A program made the position numbers and the translations under genes. Shown piece by piece: positions 36,091 to 47,791 of a stretch of DNA of 64,000 bases; the first letter of the stretch is position 1, and each line of letters begins with the position of its first letter. The stretch is from positions 32,169,449-32,233,448 of the forward strand of contig NC_079491.1 in the NCBI RefSeq assembly GCF_020520425.1, read 5' to 3'. The notes below the pieces were generated by a model that ran no database searches, was not told the origin of the DNA, and was given only the letters and a program-made list of their open reading frames with translations. The DNA comes from Spinacia oleracea (taxonomy: Eukaryota; Streptophyta; Magnoliopsida; Caryophyllales; Amaranthaceae).

Positions 36091-37416
36091 TGTTGTAGCG
36101 TGCCTTCCCTAGCTGCGCCCGAACCGAACAAGAACAAGTCTTTAGGACTCCAAATGTCGTCCCTCCGTAGATAGTCCACAGTACGTCCGGATCCGCCTCA
36201 AGTTAGACCAACTAGAATCGCCCTTAAGGTTACTAGGAATTTCGGCTAGTGTTTGCAAGTGTATGGTTAATTTTATTTCAAAAACTTACCCTTTGAATAC
36301 TTCAATCGTACCTGCAAATAATGACCCTAGGCCCTTATTTATAGAGGTATGGAAAAGGAACTGGAATCCTATTAGGATACTAATTAGTTAAACTAGAATC
36401 CTAGTAGGACTCTAACTAATTAATTTTACCCTTTTAGGATTAGGAATTTAATCATCAAACAAATCCTACACAATTTAGGTTTCGTATGTGAACACAAACT
36501 CTACACGAGCATGACCCACGAGCGTGCAGGCCATGCCCGCGCACAGCCCACACGGCCGCTCAGCCCACGCGAGCCGTAAGCCCACGCGAGCAGCAGCACA
36601 GCTCGCAGCCCATTGCTGCGCGCGCTGCGCGCGCTGCCATGGCCTGCTGGGCCTGACCTTGCGCTGGGCCTGGCGTGGCCTTGGCTGTTCGTGTGGCGCG
36701 CTTGGCTTGCTGGGCGATGGCCTGGCTTCGTGCTGGGCCCTCGTCCGGCAGGCCTCGTCCGATGCTTATTCGTACGATACGCTTCCGATTAAATTCCCGG
36801 TTCCGGAATTCATTTCCGATACGAACAATATTTATTATTTTCGATTCCGGAATTAATTTCCGTTTCGAACAAATATTTAATATTTCCGTTTCCGGAATTA
36901 TTTTCCGATTCCGATAATATTTCCGATTCTGACAATATTTCCGTTTCCGACAATATTTCCGATTCCGGCAATATTTCCATTTCCGATAATATTTTCCGAT
37001 ACGTACCATGTTTCCGTTTCCGGCAACATCTACGATTTGGATAATATTTATATTTCCGATACGATCCATATTTCCGTTTCCGGCAATATCACCGTTTCCG
37101 GAGTATTCATTTCTTGCTTGTGACGATCTCAGCTCCCACTGAAACCAAGATCCGTCGATTCCGAATATCCATAGATAGAGTATTTAATGCCATTAAATAC
37201 TTGATCCGTTTACGTACTATTTGTGTGACCCTACGGGTTCAGTCAAGAGTAAGTTGTGGATTAATATCATTAATTCCACTTGAACTGAAGCGGCCTCTAG
37301 CTAGGCATTCAGCTCACTTGATCTCACTGAATTATTAACTTGTTAATTAATATTGAACCGCACTTATTAGACTTAACATAGAATGTATACTTGGACCAAG
37401 GGCATTATTTCCTTCA
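36091..37416 (-). mobile_element. Copia-type solo LTR
   Basis: On the minus strand it starts TGAAGGAAATAATGCCCTTG and ends CACGCTACAACA, 1,326 bp, typical of long Copia LTRs. No internal region adjoins it. The 5-bp flanks (ATACA and GTGAT) do not match, so it may derive from recombination between two copies. It includes a G+C-rich tract (about 36520-36770) and a run of TTTCCGNTTCCG-like short repeats (about 36780-37100). Confidence 0.65.
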
Positions 37417-37703
37417 GTGATCGTGTTGGATTATGATTAACCCTAGAATTGTTTGTTGTTTCGTTCATGATTGGTCGAGGTTGACGAAATGCTCTTTCCC
37501 TCCACGTATTCGTTCCTACACGACATTAGTTTCTTATTCGTCGGGGCATTGCAAAGTCTCCAATAGTTAATCCATCTTGTTGGTCCAATCTTCAAATTCC
37601 ATCGAATTGGCTTGCCGTCATAGATTGGTGGATTCCAGGGCGAAATTTTCTCAAATAATGATGCATTTTCGTTCGATTTCGTTTTTCGAGAATATTTGAC
37701 CGA

Positions 37704-37898
37704 TTAAGTTGACATCGTACTTGCAGTTCCTAATCGTTTCATCATCTCCTCGTGGTCTTCTATAAATTGGTCGTCACAAGAATCATCATGGAAAACATCA
37801 TTGTGGACGACGTCATCGTGAATATTGCGCTTGTTGTGAGCTTCGTTCGCGGCATCGTTAGTAACCTCGATAATCGATATTTCGCATAACATATTCAA
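37704..37898 (-). pseudogene. gag N-terminus remnant
   Basis: A 64-codon frame from ATG 37898 matches the start of gag in the 2007-12063 element (VTNDAANEAHNKRNIHDD against [14 protein letters not shown]) and ends in TAA before the capsid core. Confidence 0.7.
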
Positions 37899-38110
37899 TC
37901 AGGAAAACATAAATAACATGAGAATAAACCCCTTTAATCCCGTGCGTTCATACGCTCTCACTCATTTCATTTTAACTTGACTTGATTTTAACATATTCTT
38001 TTTAACTCGTTCCTTAAAACTCTTTGCTTAATGCCTAATGAATTCTATTTCGTGCGAAACCCATAAGGTTTAGCACTTATGGTCCAGAACCTTGGCTCTG
38101 AATACCAAAC

Positions 38111-41088
38111 TGTAACACCCCGACCTCTAATTCAATTATTTAATCATAATTAGCAGCGGAATTAACCTAATTCGGTCGGGACATTACCTGCCGTAACTCC
38201 CTCTTGGGAATTACAAGGCAACCATCAATCATAAGCTATTAACTCCAAAATTAACCTAATAATCCTTTTTAATTCCTTAGTACAAGTACGTAACTTAATC
38301 CAGAATCTTTACTTAAACTTGTTACAACTTAACATTAACGTAGGTGAACATTGTAATAGTGAAATCCTCGCCACTACTCTTTTCCGTGGTCCCCAGCAGT
38401 ACCTAAAACAGAAAACAAAACGGTGAGCCGAAGACTCAGTAACGATTACCCTAGCATCGTAACATCATTTCAATTCATTTTATTTAATAACACAGGGAGA
38501 ATAGAATATAGTAAAACATTTAATAAATCATCATTTCAAAAGCATCATCATTTCAGAAACATAATTTTAGAAACGTCATTTCAGAAACATCATTTCAGGA
38601 ATATCATTTCAGAAACATTATTTCAGGAACATCATTTCATTAATCTTTTTCCTTTTAACAGTAGTATTCTGGTCGTCAGGACTTTACAGGAAACATGGTA
38701 GGACGTCTCCTACGAACAGGGGAAGCCAGTGCTTCATAACAGGGGGAGTTAATGCTCCATAACAGGGGAAGCCAGTACTTCATTTCAGGGGGAACCTTGG
38801 TTCCATATCAGGGGAAGCCAGTGCTTCTTATCAGGGGGAACCTTGGTTCCATATCAGGGGAAGCCAGTGCTTCTTATCATGGGGAACCTTGGTTCCATAT
38901 CAGGGGAAGCCAGTGCTTCTTTTCAGGGGGAGCCTGGGCTCCATATCAGGGGAACTTGACCAGTTCTTACACTTTCATTTATCATGTTTACATTTATTTT
39001 AATAGAACATTAATCAGGAAATCTCATTCATTCAGGGTGGTTCAACAAAACCATTAAATCTCGTTATTTCATAAAATTATTTCTTTCAGTAATAATAATT
39101 CATTAAATCAATACTTTGCATAAAGCTGCATTATCATAAAACAATTCAATCAAATCATATTTGTATCCCGCAAATCATAAAACATCATTATAAAACATCA
39201 ATCATTCATAACATCATTCAGACATAAATACATTTCGAAGGGATTGCGGGTACTAGCAATAACCGTTACCTCAATTCCACGATTTGACATGCCTTTTTCC
39301 TTGGTTCGTTCGTCCTGAGCTCCGAGTCCGATTTCTTTCAAAGTATCAAATTATTGAATTAATTACTAAAACGATAAATTTCTTTAAAACTAATACGATT
39401 TTAAAATAATGAATATGTATTTTATAATTTCGAAATTAATGAAATATTATTTATTTCCAAAAATCTGTCAAATTATATTTTAAATCATTATTAATAATTT
39501 ATTTTATTGAAATGTTTAAGTAACTATTTATTTTCATAAAACATTTAGATTGATAAATTTATAAATAATAATTTTATAGATAGTGAATTTTGAAATGATG
39601 AATTTAATAAAAATATGAATGTTTATAATTTCTTGAAAATATTATTAAACGAAATTTCAATCAAAACATATATATACATTTCTTAAATCGATTTACATGA
39701 AATGTTATTTAATTTCATGAATCAACGAAATATTATTTAAATCCAACTTTTAGCCCAAAATATAAACATTTAATTATCATTTAAAATCCTTATAATTAAT
39801 ATAAGAGAAAATAGCAACAATTAATTAGAGCTTAAATAAATAGTAAAACTCACTTTGAAAAGAATTTGGGCCAATTTGTTTTGGGCTTGGGCGTGGGAAA
39901 TAAAGGAAACAAGGTTCCAATTTGGAACCTGTTTCATTCGAAAGGGAAGCACGAAAAAAAAGGGGAAGGGGGCACGAAGGAAACAGGGGAGGGAGGTTCG
40001 AAACAGAGGAAGGAGAGGAGAGAGAGAAGGTGGGGCTGGGCTCGGGTTCTGGACGGCGCGGCAGCACCGGAACCGCGCCTGGGAGGCGGCGAAGGTGGTG
40101 GTTCGTGGTGGCAGAACACGGGGAAGGGAAAAAAAAGGTGGTCGTATAAGAGGAGGGGAAAGCAGGGGAGTTGAGCGTGGGTTGGGAATTTCTGGGCGGT
40201 GGCAGCGGCGGTTCGCCGGAGAATATAGGCGGAGGTTGGTTGATAACTGATGAGGGTGGTCGGAGTGTGGTAGTTGTGGTGTTGGTGGTGCGGCAGGAGA
40301 AAGGGAAGAGAGAGCAGGGGAGTGCGCGAGGAGGAGGAGGAGGACAATAAGGGGTGGATGATCGAGGTGGTGCTAGGCAGCAGGGTAAGTGGTGATTGAC
40401 GGTGGTTTTGGTGGCGGCAGCCACCGATGGTGATGGTGGTTGCAACTGAAATTGAAATTGAAATTGGTTTGGTTATTGAAATTCAACTTGAAATTGGAGT
40501 TGATTGTATGAATAATTGGGGCAGATTTCTGCTCTAATTTATAGTTTTAAGTAGAGTGAAAGGGAAGCTAGAGCCCTTGGGGAGCAAGGCATGAATAAGG
40601 ACTGAAATGAGGGAAGGAAGGAATGGAGAAATTTCTTCATTCTTGTACGTGAAGAGAAGGAAGAGAAGAGAAATAAAAATTGTGTCCCTTAGGGGTATTT
40701 CGGTCATTTCACAAAATTAGGCAAAATTTCTGAAATTCCATTGTTATATTTAGGAATTGACAAAAAATAGAAATCCTTAATTTAAAACAAGTTTTGAAAT
40801 AATTCTTTGTAAAATTATCGATAACATAAAATAAATTTAGTTTTCGAATAAATTAAGAATGTTCCGAAATTATTAAAAAATTCGAAATAAATAAGATTTT
40901 AAGCACGTGAAATTAAATTATTAAAATCTAAAAAAAATAAAAATAAAGCGTGTAACGATATTAAAATTCAATCACCATAAAACTTCGTTAATTAAAATAA
41001 AGTTTGAAATTAGGATTTAAAACGGTTTTAAGCTAAATAAAAATAATTTAGCATAATTAATCGAGCTTTAAAAATTCGGGGTATTACA
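38111..41088 (-). repeat. 5' LTR of the minus-strand element
   Basis: 2,978 bp, next to the primer-binding site (complement of TGGTATTCAGAGCC) at about 38095-38110. It differs from its partner at more places than the Tekay LTR pair do, so this insertion is older. The hairpin block lies at 38716-38953. Confidence 0.88.
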
Positions 41089-41518
41089 ACTAATACTCAA
41101 AATCAATGACATACCAGGAAGCTATGACATATTCCTAACCAAATCAACTAGTGAAGCACCAAGTTCACAAATAGTTGGTCAAAGTTGACTCATGCTAAGG
41201 CACCAAAACAGTCGAATCTCAAATCATAGGCAACATATCCACATTATTCGTCATCAAATATCAAGAATCAAAACGTTTTTCAATCCAGGGGCACGGGGAA
41301 GCATGATTTAGTATTCATCGGAACATATTTTTGTGATTTTTTTTTCAAAGAAATAAATCTATCCTTAAAAGCAATTAAACACACCAAAGCAGTAAATAGA
41401 GTATAGACAGGGATGAAGAGAAAACATACCTAATATATAAATGGAAACAATGAACACCCCCCATGCTAAATCAGACAATGTCCTCATTGGCTTAGAGGGG
41501 TATGAAACCATCTCCAAC

Positions 41519-43474
41519 TCATCCTTGGTGGCTCGGGCCACCATCATCCATATCATCTCCATGGCCACCGTGACTAGGGGTGTTCATCGGTCCAAACTCG
41601 GACCAGATCGAAGACCTAATTTTGATAATTCAAGACCCGAAGACCGGACCGATTATGCTTGGACCGAACCCGGACCGGACCGAAAAAATCGGTCCAAAAC
41701 CCGGACCGGACCGGTTGTAGACCTATTTCTATATATTTTTTATTTTTTCTAAAAATTATGGTAAAAAAGAAAAAAAATATATATAAAGCCAATTGTTTAA
41801 GGCCTTTTATGGAAGCTAAAATAAAATATATCACAATATAGTAATATTTACAATATATTAAAGGAGAGAATTACATTTTTAAATAGAATATATATTTTTT
41901 TATTAAGGAAAAATCGGTCCGGTCCAAAATCGGGTTTTTGACCGGACCGGACCGGACCAGACCGAAGACTGAAAATTAATATTTCTCGACCCGAAGACCG
42001 GACCGATTGCCTTCGGTCCGGTCTGGGTCGGTCTGGTCCGGTCTATTTTTCGATCCGGACCAATTTTTGCACACCCTAACCGTGACCGCTAGGATCCTCT
42101 CCGTACCCCGGGAAATCAGAATGCCCGTAGTAGCTAGTGGGTGTGAAGGTACCCCTAGCTCCTGGAACTCCATATCCCTCCGGGGGATAGCCAAATCATG
42201 AAGGGTGTGGATGCTCCTGAGGCACCACTCCCTGCCTAGCAAAGTGGTCATAAATCGGGAACATGGCCCTCTGGTGATCACTCTCAAAGTGATCAAAATA
42301 GAAATCTAGCTGTCCATGCGCTGCTCTAAAGCTCCAAGTCCCTCCCGTGGAGCCGGGCTAGCACTAGATCTAGACTCTTTCTCCCTCTCCCGACGTCCTC
42401 CCATGCGGAAGTAAGTGCGAGGCTCGAGCTCAGGCTGTTGTGGCTGTTGTGGATGGGATAGGGGGTTGATGTTGTCACCCACGAAGATGTAGTGATGTTG
42501 GCCGGATGGAAACTTGGTGCGGCCCTCAAAATCAGGAAAGAGGAAAAGCATGTTCCTCTGAAACATCCAGTACATAGAACTAGGGCGAAGTAACTATTGC
42601 TCGGCGTATAGCCGGTGCAGTGATGCAAAATATGTCAAATCAAGCAAGTTACATCCCAGAGCCGACACATGGTTTGCCTCAACGAATCCCACGGTAGTTA
42701 CGGCAATGTGGGTGATCAACCCACCAAGTATAATACTCGTGGTGTATCGGTGAATAGCCACCGACTTGAGGGGACTAGCTAGGTGATGGGCCAAATTCAT
42801 TTTGTAGCTCCCCCATAAACATAACTACCTATTATTTCCAAGTCAGCACCCCTCACATTCTGAGGTTCCTCCCTCCCAAAGATAGTAAACCCCATGTACC
42901 GAAAGAAGGCAATGAGGACCGGGTGTTGCACATTAGAAGCATGCAAATGCTGTATACTAGCAGGTTAAAAATTTCCAGTCAACTTTCCCCACATATCAGT
43001 ATTATTGTGGGCTTCTGCAAGGAATATACTATGCTTAACAGACATTCCAAAAATCCTACCAAAATCCCTAATATATATTTGAACATCTTGATTCATCAAT
43101 CTAAAGAACACGCGTACTATGTCCTTATGTCCATTTTTATGCACCTCAAAGGAACTCAAAAACTCAACTTTTAACCTTTTGAAAGTTAATCTCATCATGC
43201 TATACATATGTTTTAAGCCAACACCATAAAACAATCTCTTAACATCATTTTCAATACCCATCACAACCAATGAGTTTTGACAAATAAAATGGGTTGGAAT
43301 TACCTCCCTCCGTTTGAGGTAAGCGACCCGTTAGTTATGTTCCTCACTCGTGAGGATGATTTCCAGGAAGTCCAGGTCGGCCTCGATCTTTGGTGGTGGC
43401 GGTGCTTCGCTTGTGGAAGCTTCCTCCGACCTCCTTCGTGATGCTACACAAGATCTCTTAGCCCTTGAAGCCAT
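41519..43474 (-). pseudogene. Athila ORF1-like gene, broken
   Basis: Reading starts at ATG 43474 (MASRAKRSCVASRRRSEEAS). It continues through REVIPTHFICQNSLVVMGI, YSMMRLTFKRLKVEFLSSF, a FRLMNQDVQIYIRDFGRIFG block and GGLITHIAVTTVGFVEANHV, and ends with a glycine-rich tail and TGA at 41519-41521. The order (place-of-entry motif, EFLSS, F-R-x-MN, then GG-I-T) fits the plant retrotransposon ORF1 family described from Athila. Stops such as TAA after SEEHN, frame changes between blocks and a 504-bp hAT insertion near the tail show it is dead. Its own LTRs were not found. Confidence 0.6.
41575..42078. mobile_element. 504-bp hAT MITE rich in GGTCC/GGACC
   Basis: It starts TAGGGGTGTTCATCGG and ends TTTTTGCACACCCTA, flanked by the perfect 8-bp duplication ACCGTGAC (41567-41574 and 42079-42086). 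Many GGTCC and GGACC repeats lie near the ends. It interrupts the tail of the Athila ORF1-like gene. Confidence 0.85.
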
Positions 43475-44213
43475 TTGAAGTGGATGAATTTGTGAGTGTT
43501 GGAGTTAAGGTAGGATGTGTCCCTTCCTTAATCGCAAATGCCACTCCAACATAACGAGGGAAAACACACCCCTTGCCTCTTCAAAAAGGGTAGGGTACAA
43601 ACTTTTCTACTCCCTCACAAATGTAGATCAAATCATTTCACATGATATAGACTCTTATTCTTCTTTCAAACTTACCCTATCTAATTGTTGAAATCAGGAA
43701 AGTCGGGAAACCGGGAAAGGAGGAAAGTGAAGAGGAAGAGTGAGAGTCAAAAGATAAATGCAACAATAATAAGGGTGAGATCGTCAGCACACAATTCTTA
43801 AGAGAATTCTGAATTTTTTGAAGAGGGATTAGAGGGTTATTGTGGGCATTTATCGAAAATATTAAGGGGCAACTTTTGATTTTTTTAAAGGGTAAAGATT
43901 ATTAATCTCTTTCGATTCCCAAATCCAAATAATAGACCTGATCAACTATAGCCCAACTTGCTGGCTTGACACAATCCGACTCGATCGAAAAAGTGCGAGT
44001 TTGGGCACCCTCACACACAAATTTTAGACTAAAGCCTGAGTCCGACCCGAAAAGCCCGCACCAAATTAACGGATTTGGGCATGAACTTTGTATTAAGACC
44101 GGACCCGAATTTGAATCGCCTATACCAAATAATAATGTTATCTCTCTTTTAACATTTCTAAGAAGAGACTGAAATATAGAATCATTTTATAATTTTCGTT
44201 TATTTTTTCTCAT
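43475..44213. other. spacer with no supported gene
   Basis: Mostly A+T-rich. A stretch at about 43930-44110 with CCGACCCGAAAAGCCCG and CCGGACCCGAATTTG resembles the GGTCC-rich hAT family but lacks matching ends. Confidence 0.4.
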
Positions 44214-44221
44214 ATCTAAAA

Positions 44222-45699
44222 CAGGCCCGGTCCTGAGAATTTAAGGGCCCTAGGCGAAGTTGGGAAAAAGGGCCCCCTTAATTAAAAAAAAGACCAAATT
44301 TTTTTCTTTCGCAATCAACATAATAAAAAAAAAAATCTAAATTTTCATTTGTGTGATCCAAATTCTCATTTGTATCTACCCTTTTCACCACAAATTTATC
44401 CATGGCCCCATACTGTGATTTCCTTATCTCTTCCTCTCTTTTTTCGTTTTGCATTTCCGGACAACATCTTAAATAAAATAAATAAAACAACAAGTAATAA
44501 ATCAATTAATCAAAGATTCAAAGAACAATATATAGCACCTATAAATTGCAAATTTGGATAGAACATCCAAAAAAATAAATCTCCAAAATCCAATTGAGCA
44601 TCGATTCCAATCTATAACAAAACGAATTGAAAACAAATTAACAATTAGAATTTTCATAATAAATTAAATTCCGAAATCCGAATTGAACACAAATTAACAA
44701 TCATAATAATTAGAAACGGTTAGAATAATAATAACTAAAAGTCACTGTGAACAATTAGAAACGATTCCAATATGTTGTAATCTAATAATTAGAAACGGTT
44801 ACGGTTTACAGATTAACAATTATATATTATTTTGAAAACAAATTAACAATTAGAATAATAATAACTAAAAATCATTGTCAATTCAACATCAAAATTTACA
44901 AATTGAAATTAAAAAAATTAGAATTGAAATTAAAAAATTAGAACTATTACAATTAATGCGAATAATTAAAATTTGAGGTTGCAAGCTAGAAATTAAAAAA
45001 ATTAGAACTGAAATTAAAAGAATTGGAATTACATTACAATTTGAGAGGCTGACTGAATCTCTGAATCTGCCGCACCAGTGCACCGCCTCTGCCGCGCCAC
45101 CTCTTCCACTTCGCGTTGCGCCGCCGGCCTTCTCCACCTTGGCCGCTTGGCGTTCCACCGGCCGCCGCCGCGAGACTAGAGAAAAAAAAAAGGAAATTTG
45201 ATAGAAACAACCATTAACAGAATCAACAGAAATAAGAGAGGGATGAAGTATTGAGGATGGATGACTAATTAGAAAAGCTTAAAAATATTTCCGTTGCCAT
45301 GGTTATAATTAGAAAAGCTTAAAAATTGAAAGTTTGAAACTAGGGAATTGGAGAAGAAAATGTGAATCAATTATTCAATTAATTGATTCGATTTAAGAAC
45401 TATTGGAAATATTGAACGAATTCAACGAATTTGATGAATAAAAGAAGGAAGAAGTTCAGAAAATAGAAAAGAGGGAGGTATTTGAGCAGGCAGAAGAAAT
45501 TTTTGGAAAAATGTTATGTGATTTTAGCATTGGAAAGTGTAATTGATATTTTGGTGGTATTCTGTGGGTCTTCTGTGATTTTTTTCCTTTTACATTGCAC
45601 TAAATATAGCAACCTAATAACTAATTTTTTTTTCCAGGGCCCCTTTTGGCTTGGGCCCTAGGCGGTCGCACTCCCAGCCTACCCCTAGGTCCGGGCCTG
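44222..45699. mobile_element. 1.48-kb non-autonomous hAT element
   Basis: Ends CAGGCCCGGTCCT and the complement of CAGGCCCGGACCT are flanked by the perfect 8-bp duplication ATCTAAAA (44214-44221 and 45700-45707). The interior is AT-rich with repeated AACAATTAGAA motifs. A short G+C-rich patch (45060-45180, CGCCGGCC...CCGCCGCCG) is unlike the rest and may be captured host sequence. No transposase. Confidence 0.88.
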
Positions 45700-46088
45700 A
45701 TCTAAAACACGGGCAAAAAATATGAAGCTTCACAGATTATAAAAAAAAAGATAAAAACTTAAAGGATTTTTTGTCATTTACCACCTCAAAAAAACCCAAA
45801 TTTTTGTTTTACCACCTAGAAATCTCAAAGTTTTAAATAACCATCTAAATAATTACATAATTTTTTTTCCACCACCTAATAACAGACCACTTCCAACTTG
45901 TTAAGTGGGGCCCACTTCCAACTTGTTCTTCCCTAATTACTCCCATAAGCACCAATTGCTCTAACACTAATAGATACCAGTTCGTTGTTTGATTCACAAA
46001 GAGAAACAATGAACTACAATTGATATAATATTCACCCAGAACATGCAATTCAATTCTATAGACAATAAAATCAAATTATTATTCAAAA

Positions 46089-46272
46089 GACCAATTGAGG
46101 TTGGCATGAGTGGTTAAGGACCTCTTGCTCCTTAACCAAGGTCTCGGGTTCAAGCCTTGGGAATGGTTCTCAATTGGGAGGGATGCTGCACATCGAGGTA
46201 CCCATGCAAATTCTCACGGGAGATTACCTCGCCAAAGGCGGTGGGAACTCCTCGTAGTAGAACCAACAAAAA
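46089..46272 (+). mobile_element. tRNA-derived SINE, 184 bp
   Basis: A box TGGCATGAGTGG at 46102, B box GGTTCAAGCC at 46147, an A-rich tail, and a perfect 16-bp target duplication (AAATTATTATTCAAAA at 46073-46088 and 46273-46288). It lies inside the Pack-MULE. Confidence 0.9.
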
Positions 46273-46407
46273 AAATTATTATTCAAAATAAGTCAACTTT
46301 TACATTACCTGACAACCAATTCAACAATAATAAATCAGCAATATAAATCCTTATTAATGGCGAGCGAATTGAAGAATAATCAGCAATAGACTTCTTTGAG
46401 AGCTTAA

Positions 46408-46943
46408 ATGGCAGAACATGGAGGATGATTAAGAGGAACGGTGAAGTGGTTCAACGGTTGGAAAGGGTTCAGCTTTATTACCCCCGAATTCGATCAACAA
46501 CCCTGCGATGATCTCTTTGTCCATCAAACTTCCATCAAATTCGATGGATTTCAGACTCTTTACGACAGTCAAAGGGTGGGTTTCAGGTGGAGGTCGCCGA
46601 AGATGGAAGAAACAGAGCTACCGATGTGGTCCCTTTAGGAAGAAACCGCCGCACTACTTCCACTGGGGCCGTGGAGGGTTATAACTGTGGCCAAATTGGT
46701 CATTTTGCTAAGGATTGTTATGTTGCTCCTGCTGATGGAGGAAGGGGTAAGGGATTCAGTGGCTCCCACGACGCCGGAGGGAGATTTGGATGGGGGCATC
46801 GTGGTGGTGGTGGTGGTGGGAGGAGAGGGGGATACTATGGTGGTGGACGTCGTGGTGGTGGTGGGGGTGGTAGTGGTAGAGGAAGAGTGGACTGCTTCAA
46901 TTGTGGAGAGGAAGGTCACTTTGCCACGGATTGTCCCAACTGA
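46408..46943 (+). pseudogene. captured cold-shock domain/zinc-knuckle protein
   Basis: From ATG 46408 the frame meets TGA after six codons. It continues as the cold-shock domain (GTVKWFNGWKGFSFITPEFD and LFVHQTSI), then shifts by one base near 46580 to [13 protein letters not shown], a CCHC knuckle ([11 protein letters not shown]), a long glycine/arginine-rich region and a second knuckle ([14 protein letters not shown]), ending at TGA. This is the layout of plant CSP/GRP2 RNA chaperones, which are intronless in Arabidopsis. The cold-shock domain lacks the usual GFGF (here GFSF). The early stop and frameshift show a decayed transduplicated copy. Confidence 0.8.
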
Positions 46944-47499
46944 TCCTTATTGTATAATCTCCTTTCTTGTTCGGTTTTTGCAAGCTTCTTACTCTGCTTC
47001 CTTCTTCACCCCAACAAAATCACACAAAAAAACCTAGAAAAAAAAATGGAGACAGAGACCTGGAATTTCCAGTCATCTACCTCTTGACAGTACTCCCTCT
47101 TTCTCTCTCCTCCTTCCATCTCGGTGGTCACTCCATCTCTACTCCTTTAACAGTTCAACCCCGACCCTCTTTCTTCCCATCCAAACACCTCCTTATCTCA
47201 TTTCTTCATCATTGCTCTTCTCCCCATTAAAGTTTGTGGTAAAAATATCCTCTTCTTCTCTTGAACATATGATGAAGACGGTTAAAGAACTCGGTTGAAG
47301 AAGAGTTGAAGTGAAACCAATGCATTATCCGTGAAAGTGGGGCTTACTTCACTGAATTGTTAACGGATCTGTTAACAGGTGGTGAAAAAAAATTATGTAG
47401 TTTTTTAGGTGATAATTTAAAACTTTAAGATTTTTAGGTGGTAAAATAAGAATTTGGGTTTTTTTTTAGGTGATAAATGACAAAAAATTCAAACTTAAA

Positions 47500-47791
47500 T
47501 TCACATTAGAAAAAAAAAAACATAACCGTACGTAGTACGAGTTTAAACCTAGTATGCTTTATCACGGGCATTAACTTGAAGTAAAATAATGGAGGGAGTA
47601 ATATAAAAAAAATGCCAAAAATATTTGAATTATTCCAGTTTCCGACCTGTTTTCGCCTGTCATTCGCTGATTACCTCTTTTTCTCTCCTGCTCGGCGAGC
47701 CTGACGGTGGTGTAAGCAACCTCCCAACACCGCACTGCCACATACTTTTCTCACTCCTTAAAAGCCTCCTGATTCTCTTACTGCAACAACA
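47500..47791. promoter_or_regulatory. upstream region and 5' leader of the SYP71-like gene
   Basis: About 290 bp between the Pack-MULE and the start codon. It includes a lone Stowaway-type end (GGAGGGAGTA near 47592). A TATA box is not obvious. The insertion of the MULE this close may affect the promoter. Confidence 0.35.

Larger units (their letters stand above)
30885..41088 (-). mobile_element. non-autonomous Tekay-related LTR element (LARD type)
   Basis: LTRs at 30885-33861 and 38111-41088, with the 5-bp duplication ACTAA on both flanks, define a 10,204-bp element on the minus strand. LTR ends, primer-binding site, polypurine block and LTR motifs match the 2007-12063 element, but the LTR interiors differ. 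The 4.2-kb internal region encodes no enzymes. It keeps a short gag N-terminus at 37704-37898 and carries a Copia solo LTR. It is therefore a large retrotransposon derivative that would need enzymes from an autonomous relative. Confidence 0.85.
28023..43474 (-). mobile_element. Athila-like remnant hosting nested insertions
   Basis: Pieces at about 28030-28480, 30141-30884 and 41089-43474 have the look of an Athila-type Ty3 element read on the minus strand. They include a CTCCCCCAAGCT block with nearby TTTGCTTGTCCCTAAGCAAA, and an ORF1-like gene at the right. Four later elements split it. I could not find its LTRs, so its borders and classification are inferred. Confidence 0.4.
45764..47490. 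mobile_element. Pack-MULE with ~150-bp terminal inverted repeats
   Basis: Terminal inverted repeats (about 45764-45913 and 47337-47490) share TTTTTTGTCATTTA, CACCT and ACAGA motifs in order and are flanked by the perfect 9-bp duplication AAACTTAAA (45755-45763 and 47491-47499). A 9-bp duplication and long inverted ends identify a Mutator-like element. It has no transposase. The cargo is a SINE and a broken cold-shock protein gene. Confidence 0.88.

Noticed and set aside
46635..47037. Frames overlapping the cold-shock copy on both strands
   Set aside because: Shadows of the glycine-rich repeat region of the captured gene.
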